The notes: a model not told the origin generated them from the letters alone. A DNA stretch of 64,000 bases from Roseibium sp. MMSF_3412 (GCF_030733265.1 NZ_JASHJI010000023.1:39049-103048), one strand, 5' to 3'; counted from the first letter of the stretch, positions 45,957-54,379 are shown. Made by a program: numbers and translations.

Positions 45957-46329
45957 GTTGAGCGAATTGAGCGGCTTAGCAGTCTTATTTGCACTTTGTT
46001 GAATTATGCACCCAGTGCGTTCTTGAAATGTGCACAGAGTGCGCTACCATTTGAGGTGTCAAACGGATTCGAAAAACAAGAAATCCTTCAAGGAGAACAA
46101 AGGACTGTGCACGTAGCCAGGACGATCCTGGTCAGACGCCGCAGGAACGAAACCGGGACCGCCCAGCTTGATTGCCGCGTTGGTCCGGCCGGGTCCGGCG
46201 GAAGGCGTCACCGAAGTTTCAGGGGACGGTTCGCGCCTCCTGAAGCCGGGCCAATCCCGAAATGGCCCCAACAAGAATGACAAATTCGGAAACCGGGCGC
46301 TGCTTTGCCCCTAGCGTCCGCCCACCTAT
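45957..46329. other. Gene-free stretch between the metH and LysE terminators
   Basis: About 370 bp bounded by two strong terminators. It contains two GCACnnnGTGC boxes (46008-46042). A plus-strand frame from GTG 46107 to 46280, preceded by AAGGAG, would encode a basic low-complexity peptide and is not convincing, but a small RNA or small protein transcribed from a promoter near the boxes is possible. Confidence 0.5.
46007..46043. promoter_or_regulatory. Tandem GCACnnnGTGC palindromic boxes
   Basis: TGCACCCAGTGCG (46007-46019) and TGCACAGAGTGCG (46031-46043) are two copies, 24 bp apart, each with a perfect GCAC-nnn-GTGC inverted repeat. A partial third copy (GCACTTTGTTG, 45991-46001) lies 17 bp earlier. 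The spacing is close to helical phasing, as for a multimeric DNA-binding protein. No regulator is adjacent. Confidence 0.5.
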
Positions 46330-46357
46330 AAAAAACCCGGCGAAAGCCGGGTTTTTT
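46330..46357. terminator. Bidirectional terminator between the metH stretch and lysE
   Basis: AAAAAACCCGGC-GAAA-GCCGGGTTTTTT: a perfect stem with a GNRA-type loop and A/T runs on both sides, so it can stop transcription in both directions. It lies just after the LysE-family gene on the minus strand. Confidence 0.92.
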
Positions 46358-46374
46358 GTCATCCGGCAAGCGTA

Positions 46375-47016
46375 TCAGGTGCGGCTGAAGATCAGTTTTG
46401 CGCCTGCGAAGGCAAAGAAACAGCCGAGGGCCATCTGTATGGTGCGCCTGGCTTTTGCATAGGTCCTGATTGCGGCGGGGCTGGAAAACAGGATGGCGTA
46501 GGTCACATGGATGAGCAGCGACAGCACAAAGGTGCCCGCGATGATGACGGCGCCGACCCAAAGCGGCGCCCCCTGCTGCATTCCGAGCGCGACGATGGCG
46601 ATCCATGAAAGGGCGGCTTTCGGGTTGGTCATTTGAATGAGATACCCGCGAAGGATATAGCCCGACCGGCTGATCCGCTCTCCTTGCGGTTCATCTGCGG
46701 CAATGACGCTGTCGGCCCGTGCGGCTTTGAATGATTTGTAGGCCAGCCAGAGGAGATAGAATCCACCGGCGATCTTGATCGCGGTGAGCGCAGACGCGTA
46801 AGTGGCGAGGACCGCCGACAGTCCAAGCACCGTGAGCGTCGCCCATGTAAGCGACCCGACCGCGACACCGGTGGCAAGAGCAATGCCCTCCTTGCGTCCG
46901 GCACTCAAGGATGTGCCCATGACCGCAAGGATATTCGGCCCCGGACTGATGATCCCGAGCAGGAACGCCGAATAAGCGAGTAAAATTCCCGGCAGATACG
47001 ATGAGAGTTGATCCAT
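46375..47016 (-). CDS. LysE-family amino acid exporter (RhtB-like)
   Basis: A 213-residue membrane exporter with six hydrophobic segments. The N-terminal GIISPGPNILAVMGTSLSAGRKEGIALATGVAVGSLTW is the LysE/RhtB signature; GFYLLWLAYKSFKAA and RGYLIQMTNPKAALSWIAIVALGM follow in the typical places. It likely exports an amino acid such as homoserine or lysine; the substrate is unknown. Ends at a bidirectional terminator. Confidence 0.93.
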   Translation of the reverse strand: MDQLSSYLPGILLAYSAFLLGIISPGPNILAVMGTSLSAGRKEGIALATGVAVGSLTWATLTVLGLSAVLATYASALTAIKIAGGFYLLWLAYKSFKAARADSVIAADEPQGERISRSGYILRGYLIQMTNPKAALSWIAIVALGMQQGAPLWVGAVIIAGTFVLSLLIHVTYAILFSSPAAIRTYAKARRTIQMALGCFFAFAGAKLIFSRT

Positions 47017-47177
47017 TCCGACCTCCTATGCTTGCGAAGGACGCAAGCATAGGGCTTTCAACCGGGTTGATGCTTCGGCCAAGGTCGAACTATGATCGCA
47101 ATGGAGGCACTGCGATTGGTGCAGCGCAATCGCCGCGCACATTGCTCGAACGCCAGTGGGCATCCTGGTTTGTTCGG

Positions 47178-47744
47178 TCAAAAGATCAAAGCGATCGCCA
47201 TATACCCGGCCAGACCGTAGAGAGACAAAAGGCTAACGCTCATGAACAAGCCGCGTGCACCGCTGTTACCGGACAGGTAACTGTAGGTGTGGCCAAGCCG
47301 TCCGATCGCGAAACCGATCAGCCACACGCCTGCTGCCAATGCGGACGGAGAAATCAGCAGAAACGGAATGGCCAGCAAAACGAAGAGTGTCGTGTTTTCC
47401 GTTGCGTTTCTGTGCGCGTTGTGGCGCCGCTGAAGCTCTGCAAACCCGGTCTCAGTGACTTCGTCTTTTGAAATACCGCTTGCTTTCCACTCTTCGGGCG
47501 TTGCCCGAATGTTGTATTCCAATCTCGTCAACTCGGTGCTGGTCATCAGCCAGGTGTGGTTGAGGAGCAGCAAGAGACAGGCAATGGCCATTAGCGTGAC
47601 AAGGTCATGCGAGGGTAGGGCAATTGCCGGGCTGCCAATGCTGAAAACCGCAAGGTTCAGCGCAAGGCTCATGAAGACGAGTGCGACGGGATATGCCTTG
47701 ATTATCAGGGCTGTTTTTTTCTTGTTTGCATTCAGATCAGACAC
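47178..47744 (-). CDS. MAPEG-family membrane protein
   Basis: A 188-residue protein with four hydrophobic segments. The pattern ELQRRHNAHRNATENTTLFVLLAIPFLL with the RxxxAHxNxxE-type core and GRLGHTYSYLSG are typical of the MAPEG superfamily, which includes microsomal glutathione transferases and prostaglandin synthases. Whether it is catalytic is unknown. It lies 74 bp downstream of the ArsR-type gene on the same strand. Confidence 0.8.
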   Translation of the reverse strand: MSDLNANKKKTALIIKAYPVALVFMSLALNLAVFSIGSPAIALPSHDLVTLMAIACLLLLLNHTWLMTSTELTRLEYNIRATPEEWKASGISKDEVTETGFAELQRRHNAHRNATENTTLFVLLAIPFLLISPSALAAGVWLIGFAIGRLGHTYSYLSGNSGARGLFMSVSLLSLYGLAGYMAIALIF

Positions 47745-47818
47745 GTTCCAAGAGGTCCTGAAGAGTTTGTCAAATTGATCGTGGTGGGTGGTAACTTGCG
47801 CCGGGCAAGGCGACCGAT

Positions 47819-48514
47819 TCAGTTCGTCTGGGATGGAAAAAGCCTGACGAGGCTTTCATGTCCGGTCGGCGAAATATGAATCACACGGCTATCCCTCTCG
47901 CGCCTTACCCAGCCTTCATTCTGGAACTTTGCCAGGAACGCTGCACCCAGTGACCCGGCCAAATGGCTTCGTCTCTCGCTCCAGTCCAGGCACGCCCGGC
48001 AAAGGGGGCGGCGAGAAGACTTCAGGTCTTCCAGGTCGATCCCGAGGTCGCAGACAAAGGCTTCCCCTTGCTCTGTCAGGCCAAGGCCGCTCTTTTCCTG
48101 TGTAACCTTCAGGAAACCGCGCGACTGCATGCTGTCAAAGATACGAACCGCCATATCACCGGCAAGGTGATCGTAGCAGACGCGGGCCGCGCGCATTGCC
48201 GGGTCCTTCGGTCCGGTGCGCACGCGCAGGTGCCCCTTGCGGGCCGCCAGACCCATCACCGCTTCCAGGACCGAGGCAACCTCGGCGCCGGCGAGCTTGT
48301 AATAGCGGTGCCGCCCCTGTTTGGCCTGGGCCAGAAGACCGCCGTCGACCAGCTTCTTCAGATGCGAGCTTGCGGTCTGACCGGTTATTCCGGCTTCGGT
48401 TGCAAGTTCGGTCGCCGTAAGCGCTTTGCCCCCCAAAAGCGCACCAAGAATATTGGCACGTGCCGGATCTCCGATCAGCGCACCGATGAGGGCAATGTCC
48501 GGCCCTTCTTTCAT
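47819..48514 (-). CDS. ArsR-type winged-helix regulator
   Basis: A 231-residue ArsR-like protein. The N-terminal winged helix is IGDPARANILGALLGGKALTATELATEAGITGQTASSHLKKLVDGGLLAQAKQGRHRYYKLA; the C-terminal half (FVCDLGIDLEDLKSSRRPLCRACLDWSERRSHLAGSLGAAFLAKFQNEGWV) carries a second helical region with cysteines (CRACLDW) that could bind an effector or metal. It is divergent from the NIPSNAP-ABM-EamA genes, its likely target. Confidence 0.85.
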   Translation of the reverse strand: MKEGPDIALIGALIGDPARANILGALLGGKALTATELATEAGITGQTASSHLKKLVDGGLLAQAKQGRHRYYKLAGAEVASVLEAVMGLAARKGHLRVRTGPKDPAMRAARVCYDHLAGDMAVRIFDSMQSRGFLKVTQEKSGLGLTEQGEAFVCDLGIDLEDLKSSRRPLCRACLDWSERRSHLAGSLGAAFLAKFQNEGWVRRERDSRVIHISPTGHESLVRLFPSQTN

Positions 48515-48593
48515 TGTTCGATCTCCATCGAAACATTCATGTTCCAGACCATGTCACAAACGCACCCGAAGGCCAACCGGAAAGGACGACAGA

Positions 48594-48926
48594 ATGATCA
48601 CATGTTTCATTCGCTATCACATTGACCCGACCAAAAGATCGGCATTTGAGGAATATGCACGCAACTGGGGGCAGGCGATCCCCCGCTGCGGAGCCGATCT
48701 CATCGGGTATTTTGCCCCTCACGAAGGATCGACAACCCTGGCTTATGGCGTTTATTCGATCGAAAATCTTGCCGCATACGAGGCCTACCGGAAACGGCTC
48801 GCAGCCGATCCTCTCGGACAAATGAACTACGCGTTTGCGCAAAAGGAAAAATTCATCTTGCGGGAAGATCGTACCTTCTTAAAACTGGCCTCCGCACCGC
48901 ATGGGATAGGGGAGAGGTCCGAATGA
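48594..48926 (+). CDS. NIPSNAP-family protein
   Basis: A 110-residue ferredoxin-like fold protein of the NIPSNAP type: MITCFIRYHIDPTKRSAFEEYARNWGQAIPRCGADLIGYFAPHEGSTTLAYGVYSIENLAAYEAYRKRLAADP. Function unknown; relatives are dimeric alpha+beta barrels that often bind or modify small aromatics. The TGA overlaps the next start (ATGA), so the two are translationally coupled. First gene divergent from the ArsR regulator. Confidence 0.85.
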   Translation: MITCFIRYHIDPTKRSAFEEYARNWGQAIPRCGADLIGYFAPHEGSTTLAYGVYSIENLAAYEAYRKRLAADPLGQMNYAFAQKEKFILREDRTFLKLASAPHGIGERSE

Positions 48927-49267
48927 TTGCCGTTATTTTCGAGGTGGTTCCGCATGCCGACAAGAAACAGAACTATCTCGATATGGCAGCCAAAATGCGG
49001 CCGCTCGTTGAGCAGATCGACGGGTTCCTTTCGGTGGAACGCTTCCAGAGCCTGACCGATCCCGACAAGCTGCTGTCCATTTCGTTCTTTCGCGACGAGG
49101 ACGCGCTCAACGAATGGCGCCGCCTGACCGAACACCGGCAGGCCCAGAAGGCAGGCCGGACGAGCTACTTCCGCGACTACCGCCTGCGCGTCGCCCACGT
49201 CCTTCGGGACTACGGCATGGAGGAGCGCGACGAAGCGCCGGAGGACAGCCGCGCATTGCACGGCTGA
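48923..49267 (+). CDS. Antibiotic biosynthesis monooxygenase (ABM) domain protein
   Basis: A 114-residue dimeric alpha+beta barrel protein: MIAVIFEVVPHADKKQNYLDMAAKMRPLVEQIDGFLSVERFQSLTDPDKLLSISFFRDEDALNEWRRLTEHRQAQ. ABM proteins include quinone-forming and heme-degrading monooxygenases; the substrate is unknown. It overlaps the NIPSNAP stop by four bases and is followed by an EamA transporter gene, so an efflux or detoxification unit controlled by the ArsR protein is plausible. Confidence 0.88.
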   Translation: MIAVIFEVVPHADKKQNYLDMAAKMRPLVEQIDGFLSVERFQSLTDPDKLLSISFFRDEDALNEWRRLTEHRQAQKAGRTSYFRDYRLRVAHVLRDYGMEERDEAPEDSRALHG

Positions 49268-49278
49268 TTTCGCTTTCA

Positions 49279-50190
49279 ATGCAGAATCGCTCTTTCGACT
49301 ATTTGCTGCTGGGGTTTCTCGCGCTCCTGTGGGGCTCTTCCTATATGTGGATCGGCCTGGCGCTGGACACGATCCCGCCGGCGACCCTGATGGCGCTGCG
49401 GGTCACGCTTGCGTCCGCCATCCTGTTGCTGGTCATGACGCTTCGCGGTATCCGGCTGCCTCTGGACGGAAACAGCTGGCGGCTCTTTTTCGTTCAGTCT
49501 CTCCTGAACGGCACCGGTCCGTGGCTGCTTCTTGCCTGGGGCCAGCAATATGCCGGGACCGCGGTCTCCAGCGTGCTCAATTCCACGTCTCCGCTCTGGG
49601 TGTTCGCGATCTCTTTCTTTCTGCTCAAACGGTCGCAGCCCGTTGGCGGGCGTCAGCTTGCCGGCGCGCTGCTCGGCTTCAGCGGGGTGGTCCTGATCAT
49701 CGGGGTTGGAGCGCTGCGGGATCTCGGACAGAATATCGTTCCCCAGCTGGCGGTCTTCCTCAGCGCTGCGCTCTATGGCGTGGCAGCGCTGCGCGGCCAG
49801 CTTTTCAAGGGGGTTCCGCCGATTGTTCCGGCGACGGGCATGCTGATATGCTCCTCGGCGGTCCTTGTGCCCCTCAGTCTTCTCACCGAAGCTCCGTGGA
49901 CGTTGCAGCCGGGTGTCACCGGCTGGACCTCGGCCATCATTCTGGGAACCGTCTGCACGGCATTGGCCTTCCTGATTTATTTCCGTCTGCTGGTCACGCT
50001 GGGGGCCATGGGGACGGCCAGTCAGGCCTATCTTCGCGCCGGGGTCGGGGTCCTTCTCGGGGTGGTGTTCCTGTCGGAAAGACTGGATGCGGAGACGCTT
50101 GCCGGGATATGCCTTGCCATTTCGGGTGTTGTTCTGATCAACTGGCCCCGAAGTGGGCGGGCTTCAAAGTCTCTGAAGACGGAGACGTAA
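49279..50190 (+). CDS. EamA/DMT-family transporter
   Basis: A 303-residue transporter with ten hydrophobic segments arranged as two EamA repeats. The first begins LLLGFLALLWGSSYMWIGLALDTIPPATLMALRVTLASAILLLVM; the second repeat is around residues 150-290 (SAALYGVAALRGQLFKGVPPIVPATGMLICSSAV and ASQAYLRAGVGVLLGVVFLSERL). Probably an exporter of a small metabolite. ATG 49279 lies 11 bp after the ABM stop; no clear ribosome-binding site, so coupling to the ABM gene is likely. Confidence 0.92.
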   Translation: MQNRSFDYLLLGFLALLWGSSYMWIGLALDTIPPATLMALRVTLASAILLLVMTLRGIRLPLDGNSWRLFFVQSLLNGTGPWLLLAWGQQYAGTAVSSVLNSTSPLWVFAISFFLLKRSQPVGGRQLAGALLGFSGVVLIIGVGALRDLGQNIVPQLAVFLSAALYGVAALRGQLFKGVPPIVPATGMLICSSAVLVPLSLLTEAPWTLQPGVTGWTSAIILGTVCTALAFLIYFRLLVTLGAMGTASQAYLRAGVGVLLGVVFLSERLDAETLAGICLAISGVVLINWPRSGRASKSLKTET

Positions 50191-50206
50191 CGGGCGAGGT
50201 GGATTG

Positions 50207-50614
50207 ATGAGTTTTCTGACCGTTTACAAGGCCGGTTCCCGGCCGAGCAAGCGCGCGAGTTCCGATTACTTCACCGGAACGGTCTGGCAGGAACCGGTCA
50301 TTGAAGCGCCGGCGCCGGCCCGGGTGAGGGCGCTGAAAGTCACCTTCGAGCCGGGTGCACGCACCAACTGGCATACGCACCCGCTCGGACAGACACTTCA
50401 GGTTCTGGATGGGGCCGGTTTTGTGCAGCTCTGGGGGCAGGACAAGCTGCCGATCCTTCCGGGCGACGTGATCTGGATCCCGCCTGACGTCAAGCACTGG
50501 CATGGTGCCGGCCCGCAGACCGCGATGGTTCATCTGGCGATACAGGAAGGCCTTGATGGCACGGTGGCCGACTGGCTCGAACCGGTGGACGAGGCGACAT
50601 ACGTCAAGGCATGA
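50207..50614 (+). CDS. Cupin-domain protein
   Basis: A 135-residue cupin. The two motifs are VTFEPGARTNWHTHPLGQTLQVLDGAGFVQLWG (His, His and Gln as metal ligands) and LPGDVIWIPPDVKHWHGAGPQTAMVHLAIQE (His), giving a mononuclear metal site. It resembles cupins annotated as dehalogenase or mandelonitrile-lyase-like; the substrate is unknown. It follows the EamA gene closely and its 3' end overlaps a minus-strand small gene. Confidence 0.88.
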   Translation: MSFLTVYKAGSRPSKRASSDYFTGTVWQEPVIEAPAPARVRALKVTFEPGARTNWHTHPLGQTLQVLDGAGFVQLWGQDKLPILPGDVIWIPPDVKHWHGAGPQTAMVHLAIQEGLDGTVADWLEPVDEATYVKA

Positions 50615-50838
50615 AGCGTGGTCGACTTGCCCATGTGTTTCGTGACCTTGGCTGGTGCTCTGAAAACTGTCCGGTAAGCCGCCAACAGGCGATCGGATGC
50701 CGTCCGCAGCGCGACCATGCACCTCTCGCAGGATTTGAAAGTATCCTCGCTGCGAATGGCACGCGCGCGCTTGTCGTAGTAGGCAAGGTCGATCGATCCG
50801 TTTTTCAATGTTCGGTATGGGCTTGTCTGTCCGGTCAT
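50530..50838 (-). CDS. Small hypothetical protein, strong RBS
   Basis: A 102-residue protein I do not recognise by name. The N-terminus MTGQTSPYRTLKNGSIDLAYYDKRARAIRSEDTFKSCERC looks like a genuine small protein, and GGAGCAGGACA lies directly before the ATG at 50838. The C-terminal ~30 residues are Ser/Pro-rich and overlap the cupin gene convergently by 85 bp, which is unusual. The real protein may be shorter, or the frame may be non-coding over the cupin end. Confidence 0.45.
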   Translation of the reverse strand: MTGQTSPYRTLKNGSIDLAYYDKRARAIRSEDTFKSCERCMVALRTASDRLLAAYRTVFRAPAKVTKHMGKSTTLHALTYVASSTGSSQSATVPSRPSCIAR

Positions 50839-51007
50839 TGTCCTGCTCCTTGATCTGATGAAGAGAGCATGCGGGAACAAGGCAGCCATCGCTTGAAGAA
50901 ACCCTTTAGAATGTCTTGTGTTTTCCTTCATTTTCCATCTGGAAATTGCACCGGATATTCGCTTCCATTATTGTTGCCAGCCTGGGACACAGCCACTGGG
51001 GGACTGG

Positions 51008-52207
51008 GTGCGCTACGAATTTGCAGATTGCGTCCTTGATACGGATAGCTATCAGCTTCAGCGACTTGGAGCGGAAGTCCCGGTCGAACCGCAGGTGTTT
51101 GAACTGCTGTGTCTGCTCGCTGAAAACGCCGGGAAACTTGTTTCGAAAGACGCGCTCATTGAGCGTGTGTGGAAGGGCAGGATCGTTTCGGAGGCGACAA
51201 TCAGCGCCAGGATCAATGCGGCGAGAACCGCCGTTGGAGACAACGGCAAGACGCAATCGATCATCCGGACCGTACAGCGCCGGGGTCTTGAACTGGTTGC
51301 ACCGCTCCGCACAACCGCGCCAAACAAAGTGCCATTCGCCAACAGGCCGGCAAAACGCATGCAGACCATTCATTTCGCGCAGTCGGACGACGGCACTTCG
51401 ATTGCCTATGCCCGATCGGGCGCAGGGTCTGCCGTCGTAAGGGCAGGGCACTTTCTGACCCATCTTGAGAAGGACTGGACCAGTCCGGTTTGGGGCCCCT
51501 ACCTCCAGGAACTCAGCTCCCGGTATAGCCTCGTGCGCTACGATCAACGGGGAACCGGGCTGTCCGATGCCATCTTGAAGGGAACGGAGATCAAGAACTA
51601 TGTCGCCGATCTCAAGGCGGTCGTCGACGCGGCAGGGCTGGAAACGTTCCCGCTTATTGCCGCTTCCCAGGGTGTTCCCATTTCCATCGCTTTTGCGGCA
51701 ACCTATCCCGAGCGTGTCAACCGGCTCATTCTGTATGGCGGCTTCGTCGAAGGGCGTGCACGCCGCGATCATCTATACGCAAGCGAGGAAGCCGACGCGC
51801 TCATGGCGCTTATCCGTTCCGGCTGGGGAAAACCCGATAGCCCTTTCATGATGGCGTTTATGTCGATCTTTTGTCCGGGAGCCTCAAAGGAGGAAAGGGA
51901 CAATATGGTCGAGATACAGCTCGCCTCGACTTCGGCACAAAATGCAGCTGCAATCAGAACCGCCTTCGACCGGTTCGACGTTTCCGGTTTTCTGCCAGGG
52001 GTACGGGTGCCAACCCTGATCATTCATGCAAGCGCGGACGCCGTTCATCCGGTCTCTCAGGGCCGGCTGCTTGCCTCCGGGATCGCAGGCGCAGAGTTTC
52101 TTCAGGTCGAAAGCAACAACCACGTCTACCTGCCGTCAGACCCGGCCTGGCGGCAGATCGTCGATGCGCAGCTGGACTTTCTTGAGCGGGACCAACCCGC
52201 CGCATAG
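51008..52207 (+). CDS. OmpR-type winged-helix regulator fused to alpha/beta hydrolase
   Basis: A 399-residue fusion. Residues ~1-100 form an OmpR/PhoB-type winged helix (YEFADCVLDTDSYQLQRLGAEVPVEPQVFELLCLLAENAGKLVSKDALIERVWKGRIVSEATISARINAARTAVGDNGKTQSIIRTVQRRGLELV), a build also seen in CadC/adenylate-cyclase-type proteins without a receiver. The rest is an alpha/beta hydrolase: YDQRGTGLSD, the nucleophile region LIAASQGVPISIAFAATYPERVN (Ser about 205) and a C-terminal SNNHVYLP (His). The GTG at 51008 is preferred over the earlier GTG (50918), as GGGGGAC precedes it. The hydrolase may sense or modify a small molecule that controls DNA binding; that is inference. Confidence 0.85.
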   Translation: MRYEFADCVLDTDSYQLQRLGAEVPVEPQVFELLCLLAENAGKLVSKDALIERVWKGRIVSEATISARINAARTAVGDNGKTQSIIRTVQRRGLELVAPLRTTAPNKVPFANRPAKRMQTIHFAQSDDGTSIAYARSGAGSAVVRAGHFLTHLEKDWTSPVWGPYLQELSSRYSLVRYDQRGTGLSDAILKGTEIKNYVADLKAVVDAAGLETFPLIAASQGVPISIAFAATYPERVNRLILYGGFVEGRARRDHLYASEEADALMALIRSGWGKPDSPFMMAFMSIFCPGASKEERDNMVEIQLASTSAQNAAAIRTAFDRFDVSGFLPGVRVPTLIIHASADAVHPVSQGRLLASGIAGAEFLQVESNNHVYLPSDPAWRQIVDAQLDFLERDQPAA

Positions 52208-52211
52208 CGTC

Positions 52212-53654
52212 CTACCTGGTCGGCAGTTTCACCTCTGCCACCAGCCCTTCGTCTCGTCCGTTCTGCAGCGTGATCGTGCCGCCATGCGCGTGGATGATTG
52301 AGCGCGAAATCGCAAGGCCGAGCCCAATGCCGCCGGTCTCCTCGCTTCGGGATTCCTCAAGTCTCACGAACGGTTCGAACACGTCCTTCAGCCGGTCCTC
52401 GGGAATGCCGGGTCCGGTGTCTGACACGCGGATGACGATCTCGCCGTCCGTCTGTTGCGCTTCGATTGACACTTTTCCACCGTAGCGGATGCCGTTCTCG
52501 ATCAGGTTGCGCAGGGCGCGCTTCAGCGCGACGGGCCGGCAGCTGAGCATGATCGGATGACCTGATGTCACGCTGCAGTCATGTCCGAGATCCTGCTGGT
52601 CGCCCGCCAGGCTTTCCAGCATCGCGCCGAGGTCCGTTTCTTCAGCGCCCTCCGCATGAGCCTCGTCCCTGGCGAAGCGTAACGTGGCCTCGGTCATGGC
52701 GGCCATTTCGTCCAGGGTTTCGATCATCTTCTCGCGGTTTTCATCATCGTCGATGAATTCGGCCCTGATCCTGAGCGAGGTGATCGGCGTCCTGAGGTCA
52801 TGGCTGATCGCGGCCAGCATGCGCGTGCGGTCCTTCACGAAACGGGTCAGCCTGTCCTGCATGTCGTTGAAGGACGAGGTCAGCGCCCTGACTTCGCGCG
52901 GCCCGCTCGGATCAAGCGGTTCCAGTTCCTCGCCCCGGCCGAATTTCTCCGCGGACGCGGACAGGGTCTTCAGCGGCCTTGTGACCCTGCGCACTGCAAA
53001 CCCGATGATCAGAACCGTCAGGACCGAGGTTATGCCGAGTTGAACAAGCAAGGGAATATACGCGCCCGGGGGAGGGCGGTAGCTTGTGGCAACATTGAGC
53101 CAGCGCCCATCTGTCATCTGGATGGAGAGCGAGAGGTCTTCCGGCTTGTTCATGATCTTGCGGAGATTTTTGGGACGTTCCCGTTTGGGGACCGACCGCC
53201 AGCTCGCATCATCCTGATCGCCGTCCCTGTCCCTCCGGACTTTGGGGCCGCGTTTTTCGTCGGCGAGGATATTGAGATGAACCGTCTGATCATGGTGCAG
53301 GCGGCTGGACATGTAGCCCTGCAGCCGTTGTTCAAACCTGGATGTACCCGGAGCCGGTGCAAGCGGCGTATCACCAAGCCAGAAAACGGCAAACCGGCTG
53401 CTGCTGGCTTCCAGGACCCGATCCTGCAGGCCAGGCGGGGTATCTTCCAGCAATTCGGCAACCGACACGGACCTGGCCAGCAGGTTGTCTCTTGCAGCCG
53501 CGACCAGAGCGATCCGCCGCTCATCGTGGAAAATCCAGATGCTCAGGGCCTGCGCCGCGAAGATTGCGGCCAGGAGCAGGAGGATCAGTTGCGAGGCCAG
53601 GGACTTCGGCCACAAGGCGTGCAAGATTTTTGTGAGAAAGGCGGGCAACTTCAT
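52212..53654 (-). CDS. Two-component sensor histidine kinase
   Basis: A 480-residue membrane kinase. Two membrane helices (~residues 21-41 and ~199-220) flank a periplasmic sensor region, then HAMP (~222-275), the dimerisation helix with the phosphorylated His in MLAAISHDLRTPITSLRIRAEFI (His 285), and a C-terminal HATPase domain (NLIENGIRYGG; SDTGPGIPEDRLKDVFEPFVRLEESRSEETGGIGLGLAISRSIIHAHGG). The ATG overlaps the stop of the upstream response regulator (ATGA), so the pair is translationally coupled. Signal unknown. Confidence 0.95.
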   Translation of the reverse strand: MKLPAFLTKILHALWPKSLASQLILLLLAAIFAAQALSIWIFHDERRIALVAAARDNLLARSVSVAELLEDTPPGLQDRVLEASSSRFAVFWLGDTPLAPAPGTSRFEQRLQGYMSSRLHHDQTVHLNILADEKRGPKVRRDRDGDQDDASWRSVPKRERPKNLRKIMNKPEDLSLSIQMTDGRWLNVATSYRPPPGAYIPLLVQLGITSVLTVLIIGFAVRRVTRPLKTLSASAEKFGRGEELEPLDPSGPREVRALTSSFNDMQDRLTRFVKDRTRMLAAISHDLRTPITSLRIRAEFIDDDENREKMIETLDEMAAMTEATLRFARDEAHAEGAEETDLGAMLESLAGDQQDLGHDCSVTSGHPIMLSCRPVALKRALRNLIENGIRYGGKVSIEAQQTDGEIVIRVSDTGPGIPEDRLKDVFEPFVRLEESRSEETGGIGLGLAISRSIIHAHGGTITLQNGRDEGLVAEVKLPTR

Positions 53655-54379
53655 TCCACCTGGTCTCTGACCTCGGCGGTAAACATGTAGCCGCCGCCCC
53701 AGACAGTCTTGATCATCCGGGGGTCTTTCGGGTCTGCCTCGATCTTGCGCCGCAGCCGCGAAACCTGATTGTCGATCGACCTGTCGAACACACCGGGTGT
53801 GCGTCCCGTCGTCAGATCCAGAAGCTGGTCGCGATTGAGAACCATTTTGGGGCGCTTCAAGAAGGCGCAGAGCAGCTGGAACTCGCCACTGGACAGCGGC
53901 ACTTCGTTTCCGTGCGGGTCGGCGAGTTCGCGCCTTGAGACATTCAGCGCCCAGCCGTCGAAATGGAGCATCTCGTGCTCGATCGGATCACGTTCCTTGG
54001 GAACCAGAGAGGTGCGCCTCAGGACCGCGCGGATACGGGCAAGCAGCTCGCGCGGATTGAAGGGCTTGGTGACATAATCGTCCGCACCGATTTCAAGCCC
54101 GATGACCCGATCGGTGTCGTCGGCCATCGCCGTCAGGAGAATGACGGGCATCGACCCGGTTTCGACAAGATGGCGGCACAGGGAAAGCCCGTCTTCACCC
54201 GGCATCATGATGTCGAGCACGACAAGGTCGATCGATGCAGCCTTCAGCGCCTTGCGCGCATGCGCGGCGTTTTCGGCAGCCGTCGCGCGCAGCCCGTTCT
54301 TGACGAGATAGCGGGCCAGCGTTTCTCGAATGTCGCGGTGATCGTCCACCACCAGGATATGCGGACTGGGGTCGCTCAC
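53651..54379 (-). CDS. OmpR-family response regulator
   Basis: A 242-residue regulator: a receiver domain (residues ~1-120; phosphoacceptor Asp56 in LVVLDIMMPGEDG, Lys105 in YVTKPFNPRELLARI) and an OmpR/PhoB winged helix (LNVSRRELADPHGNEVPLSSGEFQLLCAFLKRPKMVLNRDQLLDLTTGRTPGVFDRSIDNQVSRLRRKIEADP). It pairs with the kinase encoded downstream. It is divergent from the EF-hand protein gene, which is a likely target. Confidence 0.95.
   Translation of the reverse strand: MSDPSPHILVVDDHRDIRETLARYLVKNGLRATAAENAAHARKALKAASIDLVVLDIMMPGEDGLSLCRHLVETGSMPVILLTAMADDTDRVIGLEIGADDYVTKPFNPRELLARIRAVLRRTSLVPKERDPIEHEMLHFDGWALNVSRRELADPHGNEVPLSSGEFQLLCAFLKRPKMVLNRDQLLDLTTGRTPGVFDRSIDNQVSRLRRKIEADPKDPRMIKTVWGGGYMFTAEVRDQVE

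Noticed and set aside
46107..46280. 57-codon ORF after the GCAC boxes, with AAGGAG upstream
   Set aside because: The product is Arg/Gly/Pro-rich with no features and the spacing from AAGGAG to the GTG is long; kept only as a remark in the finding about the gene-free stretch.
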